64,000 bases of DNA from Amycolatopsis granulosa (GTDB lineage: Bacteria; Actinomycetota; Actinomycetes; Mycobacteriales; Pseudonocardiaceae), in NCBI RefSeq assembly GCF_011758745.1, contig NZ_JAANOV010000001.1:5146001-5210000 (forward strand). The letters run 5' to 3'. Position 1 is the stretch's first letter, and every line of letters starts with the position of its first letter. The notes under the pieces were generated by a model that did no database searches, had not been told where the DNA came from, and was given only the letters and a program-made list of their open reading frames with translations. This document shows, one piece after another, positions 1 to 7,683 of this stretch. The position numbers were made by a program, and so were the translations under genes.

Positions 1-239
1 AACGGTTTCCCGGTCGCGCCCAGCGCGTCGGCCAGGAAGAGCTCGGGCATCATCACGCCCTCGAACAGGTCCGGCGCCTTGCCGACGACGACCGCGTCGA
101 TGTCCGGCCACGCCACCCGGGCGTCGGCCATCGCCCGGTCGATCGCCTCGCGCAGCAGACCGGGCATGGACACGTCGGTCCGTTTGGCGCGGTGGTGGGT
201 CTGCCCGGTGCCGAGCACCGCGGCGAGCTGTTTCGCCAT
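1..239 (-). CDS. ltp3: Thiolase-fold lipid-transfer protein (Ltp3-like), N-terminal fragment
   Basis: Partial gene running off the left edge; only the first 79 or so codons are visible. The start ATG lies directly after the stop codon of the upstream gene, so the two are translationally coupled. The visible protein begins MAKQLAAVLGTGQTHH and contains the DIDAVVVGKAPDLFEG stretch typical of SCP-x/thiolase-like lipid-transfer proteins. In M. tuberculosis the order Rv3521 (DUF35), Rv3522 (ltp4), Rv3523 (ltp3) is the same as here, which is the main reason for the symbol. Inferred role: a thiolase or aldolase step in sterol side-chain shortening. The active-site region is outside the window, so activity cannot be judged. 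Confidence 0.75.
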   Translation of the reverse strand, partial: MAKQLAAVLGTGQTHHRAKRTDVSMPGLLREAIDRAMADARVAWPDIDAVVVGKAPDLFEGVMMPELFLADALGATGKP

Positions 240-1298
240 TCATGCCTCCAGGACCGCGACGAGGTTCTGCTGCAGGGCCGGCCCGCTCGTGGCGTGCGCG
301 AGCACCTTCGACGCCTCCCCGGTGAGGATCCGGCTGGCGGCCTCGCCGATGCGCGCGAGCCCGGCCGCGAACATCGGGTTGCCGGCCAGCGCGCCGCCCG
401 AGGGGTTGATGCGGACGTCGTCGCCGAGCCCGAGCGCGGTCCGCAGGATCAGCTCCTGGTGGGTGAACGGCGCGTGCAGCTCGGCGATCTCCACGCCGCC
501 GGTGCCCACGGCCCGGCCGGCCGCCTCCGTCGACGGTGACCGGGTCAGGTCGCGGGCGCCGAGCACGGGCGTGTCCACCCGGTGTTCGATGCCCGTGATG
601 ACCGCCGGGCGCTCGGCGAACTCGGCTGCCCGGTCGGCGGCGGCCAGGACGATCACCGCCGCGCCGTCGGTGACCGGCGCGATGTCGTGCGCGCGCAACG
701 GGTCCGCGAGGTAGGGCGCGTCCAGCAATTCGGTGACCCCGCAGACCTCGGTGCCCCCGGAGACCTGGGCGAAGGGGTTGCGGGTGGCGTCGGCGCGGCT
801 GCGGGCGGCGACCGCGGCCAGGTCCTTCTCGCTCCACAGCCCGGCGTCCAGCCCGAGCCGGGCCTGCAGGGCGGCGATGCTCACCGAGTCCGGCCACAGC
901 GGCGCGACGGTGTAGGGGTCGAGCTGCAAGGCCAGCACCCGGCGCAGCTGTCCGGCCGAGGACTTGCCGAATCCGTACACCAGCGCGGTGTCGGCCTCGC
1001 CGGTGCGGATCTTCAGCCACGCCTCGTACAGCGCCCACGCCGCGTCCATCTCGACGTGCGACTCGTGGATCGGCGGGAACGCGCCGATCGCGTCGATGGC
1101 GGAGATGAACGAGAACGCCCGGCCCGCCAGGTAGTCCGACGAGCCCGAGCACCAGAACCCGATGTCCTGTTTGGACAGTCCGGTTTGCTCGTAGACCTGG
1201 GCGAGGATGGGCACGAGCATCTCCACGCCGTTGGTGGTGCCCGGGGTGGAGCGCACGTTCGGGGCCTGGGCGAACCCGACCACCGCGACGTCCCGCAT
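240..1298 (-). CDS. ltp4: Thiolase-like lipid-transfer protein (Ltp4-like)
   Basis: A 352-residue thiolase-fold protein, close to the usual length of Ltp4/Rv3522. It starts MRDVAVVGFAQAPNV and has the thiolase-type N-terminal half (FWCSGSSDYLAGRAF near residue 48) and a C-terminal half with NPSGGALAGNPMFAAG near residue 297. Like other members of this non-decarboxylating class, it is expected to form a complex with the adjacent DUF35 protein, as in Ltp/DUF35 aldolases that cleave steroid side chains; this is family knowledge, not shown here. An upstream GGGGAAC serves as ribosome binding site. It sits between the DUF35 gene (12-base gap) and the next thiolase, in one operon downstream of KstR-like operators. 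Confidence 0.85.
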   Translation of the reverse strand: MRDVAVVGFAQAPNVRSTPGTTNGVEMLVPILAQVYEQTGLSKQDIGFWCSGSSDYLAGRAFSFISAIDAIGAFPPIHESHVEMDAAWALYEAWLKIRTGEADTALVYGFGKSSAGQLRRVLALQLDPYTVAPLWPDSVSIAALQARLGLDAGLWSEKDLAAVAARSRADATRNPFAQVSGGTEVCGVTELLDAPYLADPLRAHDIAPVTDGAAVIVLAAADRAAEFAERPAVITGIEHRVDTPVLGARDLTRSPSTEAAGRAVGTGGVEIAELHAPFTHQELILRTALGLGDDVRINPSGGALAGNPMFAAGLARIGEAASRILTGEASKVLAHATSGPALQQNLVAVLEA

Positions 1299-1310
1299 GG
1301 CAGTTCCCCT

Positions 1311-2267
1311 CTACAGGTGGTGGGCGAAGGACTCGTACGGCGCGTCCGGCTCGCCGGTCGGCTCGAAGTGGCTGATGTTCTCCAGGCTCGTCCACCACTC
1401 GTCCCGCGGCTTCCAGGCCGCGCGCACCCGCATGCCCATCCGGACCTGCGCGGCGTCGCAGCCGAGGACCAGGTGCAGGAACGCGATGTCGGCGCCGTCG
1501 AGCAGGATGTAGGCCGCCACGTACGGCGGCGGGATGCGCTGGCCGAGGAACGGCACGTTGACGATGCAGAAGGTGGTGACGATCCCGGTGTCGGGCAGCT
1601 CCACCTCGTCCACTGTGGGCACACCGTCGGTGGGGCACGCGCCGCGCGGCGGGATGTAGACCTTCCCGCAGGCGGGGCAGCGCTGCCCGGTCAGCTTGCC
1701 CTCCGCGAGCCCGCGCAGGTAGCGGCTTTCCTCCGGCGAGGCCGAATGCCGGTAGTGCAGCTGGATCGGCGTGACCATGACACCGTCCTGCGCGGACTCC
1801 GGCGGCGGCGCGGGGGAGGGCCCGTCCGGGGCGCCGACGGGCAGGAAGTAGGCGATGTCGCGGATGTGGCCGACCGGCTCGGCGGCCCAGCGGGCCCGCA
1901 CCCGCATCCCGGTGCTCATGTCGGCGGGGCCGGGCACGTGCACGGCGTGCAGCATCGCGGTGTCGGCGCCGTCCAGGCGGATCAGCGCCCACGCGAACGG
2001 CGTGGTGAGCGGCTGGCCCGCCAGCGGTTCGGCCATCCACGACCAGGACAGCACCGTGCCCTCGTCGGACACCGGCACGAACTCGGTGAGCGCCGCGGCG
2101 GTGACCGGGTCGTACTCGACCGGCGGCACGTGCACGCGCCCGTCCGCGCCGCGCACGCCCTCGATGCGGCGCTCCCGCAGCCCGGCGGCGAACCGGCCGA
2201 GCACGGGCCCGAGGGACCGGGTGTAGTCGAAGGCCAGATCCAGCGGTGCGGACAGCGATGTGCTCAC
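1311..2267 (-). CDS. DUF35/OB-fold protein, partner of steroid thiolase-like enzymes (Rv3521-like)
   Basis: About 318 residues from the chosen GTG. The protein contains two DUF35-like units: a C-terminal one with a complete zinc rubredoxin-like knuckle, GQRCPACGKVYIPPRGACP, and an N-terminal one (LDLAFDYTRSLGPVL...RVHVPPVEYDP) that lacks the cysteines. DUF35 proteins bind acyl-CoA through the OB fold and pair with thiolase-like proteins encoded next door. First gene of the operon 2267-1. An upstream ATG at 2315 is possible but would place a KstR-like palindrome inside the coding region; the GTG at 2267 leaves it immediately upstream, so I prefer GTG. No good Shine-Dalgarno sequence is seen at either start. 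Confidence 0.8.
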   Translation of the reverse strand: MSTSLSAPLDLAFDYTRSLGPVLGRFAAGLRERRIEGVRGADGRVHVPPVEYDPVTAAALTEFVPVSDEGTVLSWSWMAEPLAGQPLTTPFAWALIRLDGADTAMLHAVHVPGPADMSTGMRVRARWAAEPVGHIRDIAYFLPVGAPDGPSPAPPPESAQDGVMVTPIQLHYRHSASPEESRYLRGLAEGKLTGQRCPACGKVYIPPRGACPTDGVPTVDEVELPDTGIVTTFCIVNVPFLGQRIPPPYVAAYILLDGADIAFLHLVLGCDAAQVRMGMRVRAAWKPRDEWWTSLENISHFEPTGEPDAPYESFAHHL

Positions 2268-2276
2268 GACTCGAAG

Positions 2277-2290
2277 TGAAACACGTTCTC
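2277..2290. promoter_or_regulatory. KstR-like operator, upstream of the DUF35-ltp operon
   Basis: TGAAACACGTTCTC fits the mycobacterial KstR consensus TNNAACNNGTTNNA at every fixed position but the last. It lies ten bases upstream of the preferred GTG start of the DUF35 gene. KstR is the TetR-family repressor of cholesterol catabolism; no kstR gene is in this window. Confidence 0.5.
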
Positions 2291-2332
2291 GATCTGACGG
2301 CAAGACGCTCTGCACGCGGCTTGCGCGTCAAC

Positions 2333-2346
2333 TGGAACAGGTTCTA
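2333..2346. promoter_or_regulatory. KstR-like operator, upstream of acyl-CoA synthetase
   Basis: TGGAACAGGTTCTA matches TNNAACNNGTTNNA perfectly. It overlaps the candidate -10 hexamer TAGATT (2345-2350), which has TTGCGC (2321-2326) 18 bases upstream as a possible -35, so repressor binding would block the plus-strand promoter. Together with 2277-2290 it serves the divergent pair. Confidence 0.7.
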
Positions 2347-2357
2347 GATTCGGGGTT

Positions 2358-3911
2358 ATGACCACCACACTGGAGACCATCGGCCTGTGGCGGATCGCGG
2401 CCGGGCACCCGGACCGGACGGCCGTCGTGAACCCCGACGGCGGCGAGGTCGGCTACGGCGCGCTCGCCGGCAAGGGCGACGCCTACGCGCGTGGCCTGCG
2501 CGAGCTGGGCCTGGAGACCGGCGACGTGGTGGTGGTGCTGCAACCCAACGGCGCCGAGCTGCTCGCGGCCTACTTCGCCGCGCTGCAGACCGGGCTGTAC
2601 GTGGTGATGGTCAACTGGCACCTGGTCGGTCCCGAGGTCGCCTACATCCTGTCCGACTCCGGCGCGAAGGCGTTCCTCGCGCACGAGCGGTTCGCCGAGG
2701 TGGCCACGGCGGCGGCGGACGAGGCCGGGATCCCGTCCGGCGCGCGGTTCGCCGTCGGCCGCATCGACGGGTTCCGCGACGTGGCCGAGCTGGGCGCCGG
2801 GGGGAGCGGCCGCCCGCAGGTGCGGACGGCCGGGTCGCCGATGCTCTACACGTCGGGCACGACCGGGCGGCCCAAGGGCGTGCGCCGCCCGCTCAGCGGC
2901 GCCGACCCGGACACCGTGCCGGCCGCGTCCACGTGGTTCTTCGGCATCTTCGGCCTCGAGCCGTTCGACGGGCACGTCCACCTGTGCGGGTCGCCGCTCT
3001 ACCACACGGCGGTGCTGAACTTCGCGTCGATCTCGATCCAGCTCGGGCACCCGGTCGTGCTGATGGACCGGTGGGATCCGGAGGAGATGCTGCGGCTGAT
3101 CGAGCGGTACCGGGTCACGCACAGCCACCTGGTGCCGACGCAGTTCCGCCGCCTGCTGGCGCTGCCGGAGGAGGTGCGGTCGCGGTACGACCTGTCGTCG
3201 CTGCGGAACATGATCCACGGCGCCGCGCCGTGCCCGCCGGAGGTCAAGCGGCGGATGCTGGAGTGGTGGGGTCCGGTGGTGACCGACTACTACGCCGCGA
3301 CCGAGGGCGGCGGCACGATGATCACCGGTGCGGAGTGGCTGCGCAAGCCCGGCTCGGTGGGGCGGCCGTGGCCCGGGTCGGTGGTCAAGATCCTCGACGA
3401 CGACGGCAACGAGCTGCCGCCGGGCCGGCCGGGCGCGGTGTACATGCGGATGGGGTCGTCGACGTTCGAGTACCACAAGGACGCCGAGAAGACGCGCAAG
3501 GCGCGGGCCGGGGACCTGTTCACCCTCGGCGACGTGGGGTACCTGGACGAGGACGGCTACCTGTTCCTGCACGACCGCAAGAGCGACATGATCATCTCCG
3601 GCGGGGTGAACATCTACCCGGCGGAGATCGAGAACGAGATGGTCGTGCACCCGAAGGTCGCCGATGTCGCGGTGTTCGGCATCCCGCACGAGGACTGGGG
3701 CGAGGAGATCAAGGCCGTCGTGCAGCCCGCACCCGGCGTGGCGCCCGGGCCGGAGCTGGCCGCCGAGCTGCTGGAGTGGGTGCGCGGGCGGCTGGCGAAG
3801 TTCAAGCTGCCACGCAGCGTGGACTTCGCCGAGGAACTGCCGCGCGACCCGAACGGGAAGCTGTACAAGCGGAAGCTGCGCGATCCGTATTGGACGGACC
3901 GGCAGATCTGA
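2358..3911 (+). CDS. Fatty-acid/steroid acyl-CoA synthetase (FadD family)
   Basis: A 517-residue AMP-forming acyl-CoA synthetase. The AMP/phosphate loop MLYTSGTTGRPKGVRR lies near residues 162-177, the A5 motif YYAATEGGG near 315, the A8 region GDVGYLDEDGYLFLHDRKSD near 390-410, and the adenylation lysine in NGKLYKRKL near the C terminus. It would ligate a carboxylic acid to CoA at ATP cost. The perfect KstR-like site overlapping its promoter and its place between ltp genes and echA19/fadD19 argue for a steroid-derived or side-chain acid substrate, but I cannot assign it to a specific FadD subgroup, so no symbol is given. Transcript likely begins at or within a base or two of the ATG: TAGATT is seven bases upstream and no Shine-Dalgarno sequence is present. 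Confidence 0.88.
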   Translation: MTTTLETIGLWRIAAGHPDRTAVVNPDGGEVGYGALAGKGDAYARGLRELGLETGDVVVVLQPNGAELLAAYFAALQTGLYVVMVNWHLVGPEVAYILSDSGAKAFLAHERFAEVATAAADEAGIPSGARFAVGRIDGFRDVAELGAGGSGRPQVRTAGSPMLYTSGTTGRPKGVRRPLSGADPDTVPAASTWFFGIFGLEPFDGHVHLCGSPLYHTAVLNFASISIQLGHPVVLMDRWDPEEMLRLIERYRVTHSHLVPTQFRRLLALPEEVRSRYDLSSLRNMIHGAAPCPPEVKRRMLEWWGPVVTDYYAATEGGGTMITGAEWLRKPGSVGRPWPGSVVKILDDDGNELPPGRPGAVYMRMGSSTFEYHKDAEKTRKARAGDLFTLGDVGYLDEDGYLFLHDRKSDMIISGGVNIYPAEIENEMVVHPKVADVAVFGIPHEDWGEEIKAVVQPAPGVAPGPELAAELLEWVRGRLAKFKLPRSVDFAEELPRDPNGKLYKRKLRDPYWTDRQI

Positions 3912-3925
3912 CGGCACGGTCCCGG

Positions 3926-3977
3926 CACGGCTGCCACCCCGCGCACCGAGAGCCGCGGGGCGCGGGGCCGAGCCGTG
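3926..3977. terminator. Possible bidirectional terminator between convergent genes
   Basis: CACGGCT (3926-3932) pairs with AGCCGTG (3971-3977), enclosing a second stem CCCCGCG (3937-3943)/CGCGGGG (3954-3960). It lies between the convergent acyl-CoA synthetase and echA19. There is no T-tract, as is common in high-GC actinomycetes. Confidence 0.4.
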
Positions 3978-4020
3978 ACCGCGGGCACCCGTTTCACGGC
4001 GCCCGCCGGGGCAAGCGGCG

Positions 4021-4809
4021 TCAGCGGCCTTCGAACCGGGGTGTGCGCTTCTCCGTGAACGCCCGCGGGCCCTCCTTGGCGTCCGCGGACCGGAAGACCT
4101 CCAGCCCGTACCGGGCCTCCAGTGTGAACGCCTCCTCCTCGGCCATGGCCTCGGTGTCCCGGATCGTGCGCAGGATCGCCCGCACCGCGAGCGGGCCGTT
4201 GGCCGCGATCAGGTCCGCCAGCTCCAGCGCGCGGTCGAGTGCGGTGCCGTCGGGCACCACGCTGCCGATCAGGCCGATCTCCTTGGCCTCGGCCGCGGTG
4301 AGGTGCCGTCCGGTCAGCAGGATCTCCGCGGCCATCGTGTACGGGATCTGCCGCGGCAGCCGGACCGCCGAACCGCCCATCGGGAACAGGCCCCAGCGGG
4401 CCTCCGAGACACCGAAGCGGGCGCTTTCCCCGGCCACCCGGATGTCGGTGGCCTGCAGGATCTCGGTGCCGCCGGCGATGGCCGGGCCTTCCACGGCCGC
4501 GATCAGCGGTTTCGTGAGCCGGCGGCCCTTGAGCAGTCCCTCGATGCGAGCCGGGTCGAACGTGCCGCGCTCGTAGGAGTCGGCGGGGGAGTTGCGGCTC
4601 ATCGACTTCAGGTCCGCGCCCGCGCAGAACGCCCCGCCCGCCCCGGTGAGCACGCAGCACCGGATGCCCGGATCGCGGTCCACCCGGTCCCACGCGCCGG
4701 TCAGGATCGTCAGCATCTCGCCGCTGATCGCGTTGCGGACCTCCGGCCGGTTCAGCGTCACCACGAGCGTGTGCGCGCGTTGTTCAACCAGGGCGTGCGG
4801 CTGTGGCAT
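4021..4809 (-). CDS. echA19: Enoyl-CoA hydratase, EchA19-like
   Basis: A 262-residue crotonase-family protein, nearly the length of mycobacterial EchA19 (Rv3516) and very similar to it over stretches such as [19 protein letters not shown] and [18 protein letters not shown]. The oxyanion-hole segments are CAGADLK (near residue 60) and AIAGGTE (near 108). In M. tuberculosis EchA19 hydrates the steroid enoyl-CoA made during cholesterol side-chain degradation and is adjacent to fadD19, as here. The ATG at 4809 was chosen over a 14-codon upstream extension because GGGGAGG lies seven bases before it. The divergent promoter shared with fadD19 carries a KstR-like operator. Confidence 0.92.
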   Translation of the reverse strand: MPQPHALVEQRAHTLVVTLNRPEVRNAISGEMLTILTGAWDRVDRDPGIRCCVLTGAGGAFCAGADLKSMSRNSPADSYERGTFDPARIEGLLKGRRLTKPLIAAVEGPAIAGGTEILQATDIRVAGESARFGVSEARWGLFPMGGSAVRLPRQIPYTMAAEILLTGRHLTAAEAKEIGLIGSVVPDGTALDRALELADLIAANGPLAVRAILRTIRDTEAMAEEEAFTLEARYGLEVFRSADAKEGPRAFTEKRTPRFEGR

Positions 4810-4832
4810 GAGTACCTCCCCGTTCGGCGCCA

Positions 4833-4861
4833 TTGCCCAAAACGATAACATGTTCTAGTTT
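4833..4861 (+). promoter_or_regulatory. fadD19 promoter, leaderless type
   Basis: -35 candidate TTGCCC (4833-4838), 17-base spacer, -10 TAGTTT (4856-4861), then exactly six bases to the GTG start at 4868. No Shine-Dalgarno sequence is present, so the transcript probably starts at the GTG itself. Confidence 0.55.
4844..4857. promoter_or_regulatory. KstR-like operator between echA19 and fadD19
   Basis: GATAACATGTTCTA; on the minus strand it reads TAGAACATGTTATC, one mismatch from TNNAACNNGTTNNA. It overlaps a minus-strand -10 candidate TATCGT (4842-4847) for echA19 and touches the plus-strand -10 TAGTTT (4856-4861) for fadD19, so one bound dimer could shut both directions. Confidence 0.65.
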
Positions 4862-4867
4862 GACGGA

Positions 4868-6484
4868 GTGGCTTACAACATCGCGGATCTGCTCGAGCAC
4901 GCCGTCGACGCCGTGCCGGATCGCCCCGCGGTCATCTGCGGAGAGCGGCAGGTGACCTACGCCCAGCTGGACGAGCGGGCCAACCGGCTCGCGCACCACC
5001 TCGCCGCCCAGGGCATCGGCCCCGGAGCCCACATCGGCGTCTATTCCCGGAACTCCGTCGAGATGATCGAGGCGATGTTCGCCGCGTACAAGCTGCGTGC
5101 CATCGCGATCAACGTCAACTACCGCTACGTGCGCGGCGAGCTGGAGTACCTGTTCACCAACGCCGACCTGGTCGCGCTGGTGCACGAGCGGCAGTACGCC
5201 GACCGGGTGGCCGCGGTGCTGCCCGCCGCGCCGGAACTGAAACACGTACTAGTAATCGACGACGACAGTGGCGCGGACTTCGCCGGCTACGGTGGCGTCG
5301 ACTACGAGACCGCGCTGGCCGCGCAGCCGCCCCACCGCGACTTCGGCGAACGCAGCTCCGACGACCTCTACATCCTCTACACCGGTGGCACCACCGGATA
5401 TCCCAAGGGCGTGATGTGGCGCCACGAGGACGTCTGGCGCGCCCTCGGCGGCGGCATCGACTTCCTCACCGGCCAGTACGTCCCGGACGAGTGGGCGATG
5501 GCCGAACAGGGCAAGCGGGGCGGGATGGTCCGGCTGCCCGCCGCGCCGCTCATCCACGGTGCCGCCCAGTGGGCCGCGTTCGGCGCGATGTTCAGCGGTG
5601 GCACGGTCGTGTTCGTGCCGCAGTTCGATCCGCACCTCATCTGGCGTGAGGTCGCCCGGCACCGGGTCCAGGTGCTCACGATCGTCGGGGATGCGATGGC
5701 GCGCCCGCTGATCGAGGCCTACCACCAGGGCGGGTACGACGCGTCGTCGCTCGTGGCGGTGTCCAGTCACGCCGCGCTGTTCTCCCAGCCGGTCAAGGAG
5801 GAGTACCTGCGGACCTTCCCGAACCTGGTGCTCACCGACGCGATCGGCTCCTCGGAGAGCGGTTTCACCGGCATCGGGATGGTCGCCCGGGACGCCGACC
5901 ACTCCGCCGGGCCACGGGTGAACTTCGGCAAGGACGCGGTCCTGATCGACGAGGACGACCGCGTGGTGCCCCGGGTCCCCGGCGCGACCGGCCGGATCGC
6001 GCGGCGCGGGCACGTCCCGCTGGGCTACTACAAGGATCCGGCCAAGACCGCGACGATCTTCGTCGACATCGACGGCCACCGTCACGTCGTGCCCGGCGAC
6101 TACGCCCGCTACGAGTCCGACGGCACCGTCACCCTGCTCGGCCGCGGCTCGCAGTGCGTCAACACCGGCGGCGAAAAGGTCTTCCCGGAGGAGGTCGAAG
6201 GCGCGCTGAAGTCCCATCCGGACGTGTTCGACGCGCTCGTCATCGGCGTGCCGGACGGCCGGCTCGGCCAGCGGGTCGCCGCGATCGTCCAGCCGCGGCC
6301 CGGCGCCGGCCTCGATCTGGGCGCCCTCGAGGCACACGTGCGGACGCGGATCGCCGGGTACAAGGTGCCGCGCAGCGTGTGGATCGTCGACGAGATCGGC
6401 CGGCTGCCCAGCGGCAAGCCGGACTACCCGTGGGCGCAGCGGCACGCCGCCGGGAACCCGCCCGCTCAGCCGCAGAACGCTTGA
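4868..6484 (+). CDS. fadD19: Steroid side-chain acyl-CoA synthetase, FadD19-like
   Basis: A 538-residue AMP-forming acyl-CoA synthetase. It starts MAYNIADLLEHAVDAVPDRP and has the AMP-binding loop YTGGTTGYPKGVMWRHEDV near residue 171, the serine-rich SHAALFS segment near 300, DAIGSSESGF near 322, and the C-terminal lysine in SGKPDYPWAQ. These segments match mycobacterial FadD19 (Rv3515c), which activates C26 carboxyl groups of cholesterol catabolites as CoA esters. The glycine doublet TGGTTG instead of the usual TSGTTG is also found in FadD19. It is divergent from echA19 and probably co-transcribed with the flavoprotein ten bases downstream. Confidence 0.92.
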   Translation: MAYNIADLLEHAVDAVPDRPAVICGERQVTYAQLDERANRLAHHLAAQGIGPGAHIGVYSRNSVEMIEAMFAAYKLRAIAINVNYRYVRGELEYLFTNADLVALVHERQYADRVAAVLPAAPELKHVLVIDDDSGADFAGYGGVDYETALAAQPPHRDFGERSSDDLYILYTGGTTGYPKGVMWRHEDVWRALGGGIDFLTGQYVPDEWAMAEQGKRGGMVRLPAAPLIHGAAQWAAFGAMFSGGTVVFVPQFDPHLIWREVARHRVQVLTIVGDAMARPLIEAYHQGGYDASSLVAVSSHAALFSQPVKEEYLRTFPNLVLTDAIGSSESGFTGIGMVARDADHSAGPRVNFGKDAVLIDEDDRVVPRVPGATGRIARRGHVPLGYYKDPAKTATIFVDIDGHRHVVPGDYARYESDGTVTLLGRGSQCVNTGGEKVFPEEVEGALKSHPDVFDALVIGVPDGRLGQRVAAIVQPRPGAGLDLGALEAHVRTRIAGYKVPRSVWIVDEIGRLPSGKPDYPWAQRHAAGNPPAQPQNA

Positions 6485-6494
6485 AGGAGACCGT

Positions 6495-7601
6495 ATGCGC
6501 ACCGCGTTGTGCGAGAGGTTCGGCATCCGGTACCCGATCATCGGGTTCACCCCGTCCGAGCACGTGGCCGCCGCGATCAGCAAGGCCGGCGGCCTCGGCG
6601 TGCTCGGTTGCGTGCGCTTCAACGACGCCGGCGAGCTCGACCGGGTGCTGGACTGGATGGACGCCAACACCGACGGCAGGCCCTACGGGGTCGATGTCGT
6701 CATGCCCGCGAAGATCCCGGCCGAGGGGGCCGCGGTCGACCTCGCCAGGCTGATCCCGGACGAGCACCGCGCGTTCGTCGAGCGGACCCTGCGCGAGCTG
6801 GGGGTGCCGGCCCTGCCGGAGGACACCGAGGAGCGCGCTGGCGTGCTCGGCTGGCTGCATTCGGTGGCCCGCTCGCACGTCGAGGTCGCGCTCCGGCACC
6901 CGATCAAGCTGATCGCCAACGCGCTCGGCTCCCCGCCGGCCGACGTGATCGAGCAGGCCCACGCGCACGGGGTGCCGGTCGCGGCACTCGCCGGCAAGGC
7001 CGGGCACGCGGTGCGGCACGTGGACAACGGCGTGGACCTCGTGGTGGCGCAGGGCTACGAGGCCGGCGGGCACACCGGCGAGATCGGGTCGATGGTGCTG
7101 CTGCCGGAGATCGTCGACGCGGTGGGCGACCGGGTACCGGTGCTCGCGGCGGGCGGCATCGGCTCGGGGCGGCAGGTGGCGGCGGCACTGGCGCTCGGCG
7201 CGTCGGGCGCGTGGACCGGGTCGATCTGGCTCGCCACCGAGGAGTACCTGCGCACCATGCCCGAGTCGGCGGCCATGCAGACCGCACTGGTCGGGGCGAC
7301 CTCGTCGGACACCGTGCGGACGCGCATCTACACCGGCAAACCCGCGCGACTGCTCAAGACGCGCTGGACGGAGGCGTGGGCGGCGCCGGACGCACCCGAA
7401 CCGTTGCCGATGCCGCTGCAGAACCTGCTGGTCAGCTCCGCGCACAACCGCATCCACGCCGCGGGCGACCCGACGGTGGTGTCGATGCCGGCCGGTCAGA
7501 TCATCGGCCGCATCGACCGGGTGCGCCCGGTGGCCGAGATCGTCGCCGACCTGGTCAGCGGCTACGCGGAAACCCTCACCCGCCTCGACCGGACCCGGTG
7601 A
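6495..7601 (+). CDS. NAD(P)H-dependent flavin oxidoreductase / nitronate monooxygenase family
   Basis: A 368-residue TIM-barrel flavoprotein of the 2-nitropropane dioxygenase family. Visible FMN-binding features are GGLGVLGCVRF near residue 32, the glycine-rich QGYEAGGHTGEIGSM near 187, and AAGGIGSGRQVAAALALGA near 219. The family oxidises alkyl nitronates or reduces quinones and enoyl substrates with FMN; the actual substrate is unknown. GAAGGAGA precedes the ATG, and the gene lies ten bases after fadD19, so co-transcription under the same KstR-like promoter is likely. Related flavoproteins occur in actinobacterial steroid clusters, which makes a redox step on steroid intermediates a reasonable inference but not proven. 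Confidence 0.82.
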   Translation: MRTALCERFGIRYPIIGFTPSEHVAAAISKAGGLGVLGCVRFNDAGELDRVLDWMDANTDGRPYGVDVVMPAKIPAEGAAVDLARLIPDEHRAFVERTLRELGVPALPEDTEERAGVLGWLHSVARSHVEVALRHPIKLIANALGSPPADVIEQAHAHGVPVAALAGKAGHAVRHVDNGVDLVVAQGYEAGGHTGEIGSMVLLPEIVDAVGDRVPVLAAGGIGSGRQVAAALALGASGAWTGSIWLATEEYLRTMPESAAMQTALVGATSSDTVRTRIYTGKPARLLKTRWTEAWAAPDAPEPLPMPLQNLLVSSAHNRIHAAGDPTVVSMPAGQIIGRIDRVRPVAEIVADLVSGYAETLTRLDRTR

Positions 7602-7620
7602 CCGCACCCACCCCCAGCGC

Positions 7621-7683
7621 CGTGTTCGCCGCTCGGGGCGCTGTGTTTGCCGCTGCGGGCGGTGCGTTGGCCGCTCAGCGCCG
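7621..7683. repeat. Three units of a degenerate 21-bp tandem repeat
   Basis: Units begin at 7621, 7642 and 7663, each of the form YGTGTTYGCCGCTNNGGGCGN read on the plus strand; this is the reverse complement orientation of the arrays at 21.3 and 46.9 kb. It fills the gap between two convergent genes and overlaps the last codons of the permease. Confidence 0.7.

Noticed and set aside
582..2279. Long plus-strand open frame opposite the ltp4 and DUF35 genes
   Set aside because: Arg/Gly/Ala-rich translation with no family motifs; it is the GC-rich antisense frame of two well-supported genes. The same applies to other long antisense frames across the window, for instance 41614-43473 and 60441-63761.
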